From NCBI GenBank assembly GCA_964530165.1, contig CAZGYE010000144.1:1-13602 (forward strand): 13,602 bases of DNA. The letters are read 5' to 3'. The stretch is from CAZGYE01 sp964530165. Lineage in GTDB: Bacteria; Planctomycetota; Planctomycetia; Planctomycetales; Planctomycetaceae. The position numbers were made by a program, and so were the translations under genes. The notes beneath the pieces are model-generated. The model worked only from the letters and a program-made list of their open reading frames with translations, had not been told where the DNA came from and did not search any database. This document shows, piece after piece, positions 12,506-13,602 of the stretch (position 1 is the stretch's first letter; every line of letters starts with the position of its first letter).

Positions 12506-13507
12506 ATGAGAAATTGGATTTCCCGTTCCGTCGTTGACGTTTCTTGTTTGCTGTTGCTGTCCGCCATGCTGGCCGGGGACAGCCCAGAGGTGTTTGCCCA
12601 GGGGGTTGTTCCCGGCACCGGACAGAAAGTGGACGGGGCCGGCGATGACTTCGAGGATGAAAACTGGACGTTTCCAATCCAACGGCCCAAGAGCAGCTAC
12701 AACATCGACAAACGGGTCCGCGAGCCGATCGGCGTTTCCAGCAACGGTGTCTGGTTCGAGAGTCGCAAGCGCGGAGGACCGGATATCATCGAGCGCGTTC
12801 CCACTCCGAAAGGCGGCCTGCCGGGCAGCAAGGGCGCCATGCGGATGCAGTCGCTCTACACCGGCGTGCCCAATGCTCCCAGCCATACCAGCCAGCAAGA
12901 CGACCTGATCACAGACATGAGCTCCGCGTTTGGCTATGGGATCCCGGTCGAGTGGTCGCCCAGCGTGGTCGTGCGAGTGTACCTGCCGCCGTTTGAAAAA
13001 TGGGAAGACGCGACCGACACGTCCTTCGGATTCCGGGCGAGCGTCTCCGGCATCGGTCCCACCAAGGAGAAGTACAGGATACGAAGACTGTTCCGCCGCA
13101 GCCGCGTGATGACCAGAATGGTCCGCAAGTACGACACCTTCTATCCGGGCATGTTCATCCAGTTCAACAGCAAGACCGATGAGGGTGTCGAAAAAGACTC
13201 GGCCGTGTTCATCATCCGTGGAGACGATTCGGGCGGGGACTTTATGGGACCTGAAATCACCAAGACCGGCTGGTGGACGCTGGGCATGTCATTTACCGCC
13301 GACGGGCGGGTTCACTATTACGCAAAGCCCGGCGTCGACGACCTGAGGGCGGCCGACCACATCGGCTCGCATTTCTCGCAAAGCGTCCGTTGTCAGCGCT
13401 TCAACACGATCTTTTTTAACATCTGCAATCAGGACAACGGCCGAAACTGGTCGACCGAATGGATCATCGACGATCCGTCGCTCTACGTGCATCGCACGTC
13501 GGAGTAA
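12506..13507 (+). CDS. Secreted protein of unknown function
   Basis: I do not recognise this 333-residue protein. It starts with a clear Sec signal: MRNWISRS, a hydrophobic run CLLLLSAMLAG, and a probable cleavage after VFA at residue 31. The mature part is rich in Gly, Asp, Arg and aromatic residues, has no membrane helix, and contains WTFPIQRPKSSYNIDKR, YGIPVEWSPSVVVRVYLPPF, GWWTLGMSFTADGRVHYYAKPG and a C-terminal WSTEWIIDDPSLY. The alternating beta-like pattern and many Trp/Tyr residues would suit a jelly-roll or lectin-like fold, which is speculation. The reading frame is open further upstream, but the signal peptide fixes ATG 12506; the purine-rich GAGACGAATAAG before it is a poor ribosome site. 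It lies 190 nt after parA with hairpins between, so it is probably expressed separately. Confidence 0.75.
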   Translation: MRNWISRSVVDVSCLLLLSAMLAGDSPEVFAQGVVPGTGQKVDGAGDDFEDENWTFPIQRPKSSYNIDKRVREPIGVSSNGVWFESRKRGGPDIIERVPTPKGGLPGSKGAMRMQSLYTGVPNAPSHTSQQDDLITDMSSAFGYGIPVEWSPSVVVRVYLPPFEKWEDATDTSFGFRASVSGIGPTKEKYRIRRLFRRSRVMTRMVRKYDTFYPGMFIQFNSKTDEGVEKDSAVFIIRGDDSGGDFMGPEITKTGWWTLGMSFTADGRVHYYAKPGVDDLRAADHIGSHFSQSVRCQRFNTIFFNICNQDNGRNWSTEWIIDDPSLYVHRTSE

Positions 13508-13571
13508 GAAACAAGGTGCGAGAACCGCCGAGATCGAACCTCCAAGAGCGCGTTTGGAAAGCCTTTTCTCA

Positions 13572-13602
13572 GTCCCGGAGGGACGTGAAATGGTAGCCCA
13601 GA
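13572..13602. repeat. REP-like inverted repeat, cut by the window edge
   Basis: GTCCCGGAGGGAC (13572-13584) forms a perfect 5-bp stem with a GGA loop and is followed by TAGCCCAGA at the edge. The combination of a CCCGGAGGG dyad and TAGCCCAG resembles intergenic repeats I recall as abundant in planctomycete genomes. The remainder of the element lies outside the window, and no search was possible. Confidence 0.45.

Overview
The window looks like a chromosomal segment of a GC-rich Gram-negative bacterium, most likely a planctomycete (Pirellulales/Gemmatales-like). The reasons are a Tat-exported DgoD-type enolase-superfamily dehydratase, a Ser/Thr kinase with a C-terminal repeat region, an LptD-like protein with a divergent barrel, weak Shine-Dalgarno sites, and scattered 7-bp-periodic repeats of a kind I associate with planctomycete genomes. 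This assignment rests on recognition, not on a search.

Layout. Minus strand, read right to left: a GT-C/ArnT-like membrane glycosyltransferase (4519-5862); lptD (1330-4362) behind its own consensus sigma70-type promoter; dgkA (664-1323), 6 nt after lptD; and the N-terminal part of a Tat-exported galactonate-dehydratase-like enzyme (1-542, running off the window). Plus strand, read left to right: an RND/MMPL-type exporter (5991-8255), a membrane-anchored Ser/Thr protein kinase (8464-10128), a membrane YdcF/DUF218 protein (10297-11367), a ParA ATPase without a visible ParB partner (11491-12315), and an unrecognised secreted protein (12506-13507). A REP-like inverted repeat runs off the right edge. 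The left half and the exporter have a cell-envelope theme: lipid recycling, LPS transport, lipid-linked sugar transfer and hydrophobic export. The right half is signalling and partition-like.

The most striking content is a family of short repeat elements built entirely on a 7-bp period. There are three related copies (A 798-964, B 1201-1316, C 8214-8363) and a rearranged mosaic (D 10114-10235). Copy A has 39-bp imperfect terminal inverted repeats and a possible 4-bp target duplication, so it resembles a MITE. Copies A and B both lie inside dgkA and keep it in frame. Removing them (57 and 38 codons) gives a 124-residue DgkA, which is the normal family size. Copies C and D lie at the 3' ends of the exporter and kinase genes and supply their stop codons, leaving VES tails. 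Because 7 is not a multiple of 3, the element reads the same way in every frame: open on one strand, and stop-containing in the GTTGAGA half on the other. Its effect on a gene therefore depends on orientation. This element is my best candidate for an under-described system in the window.
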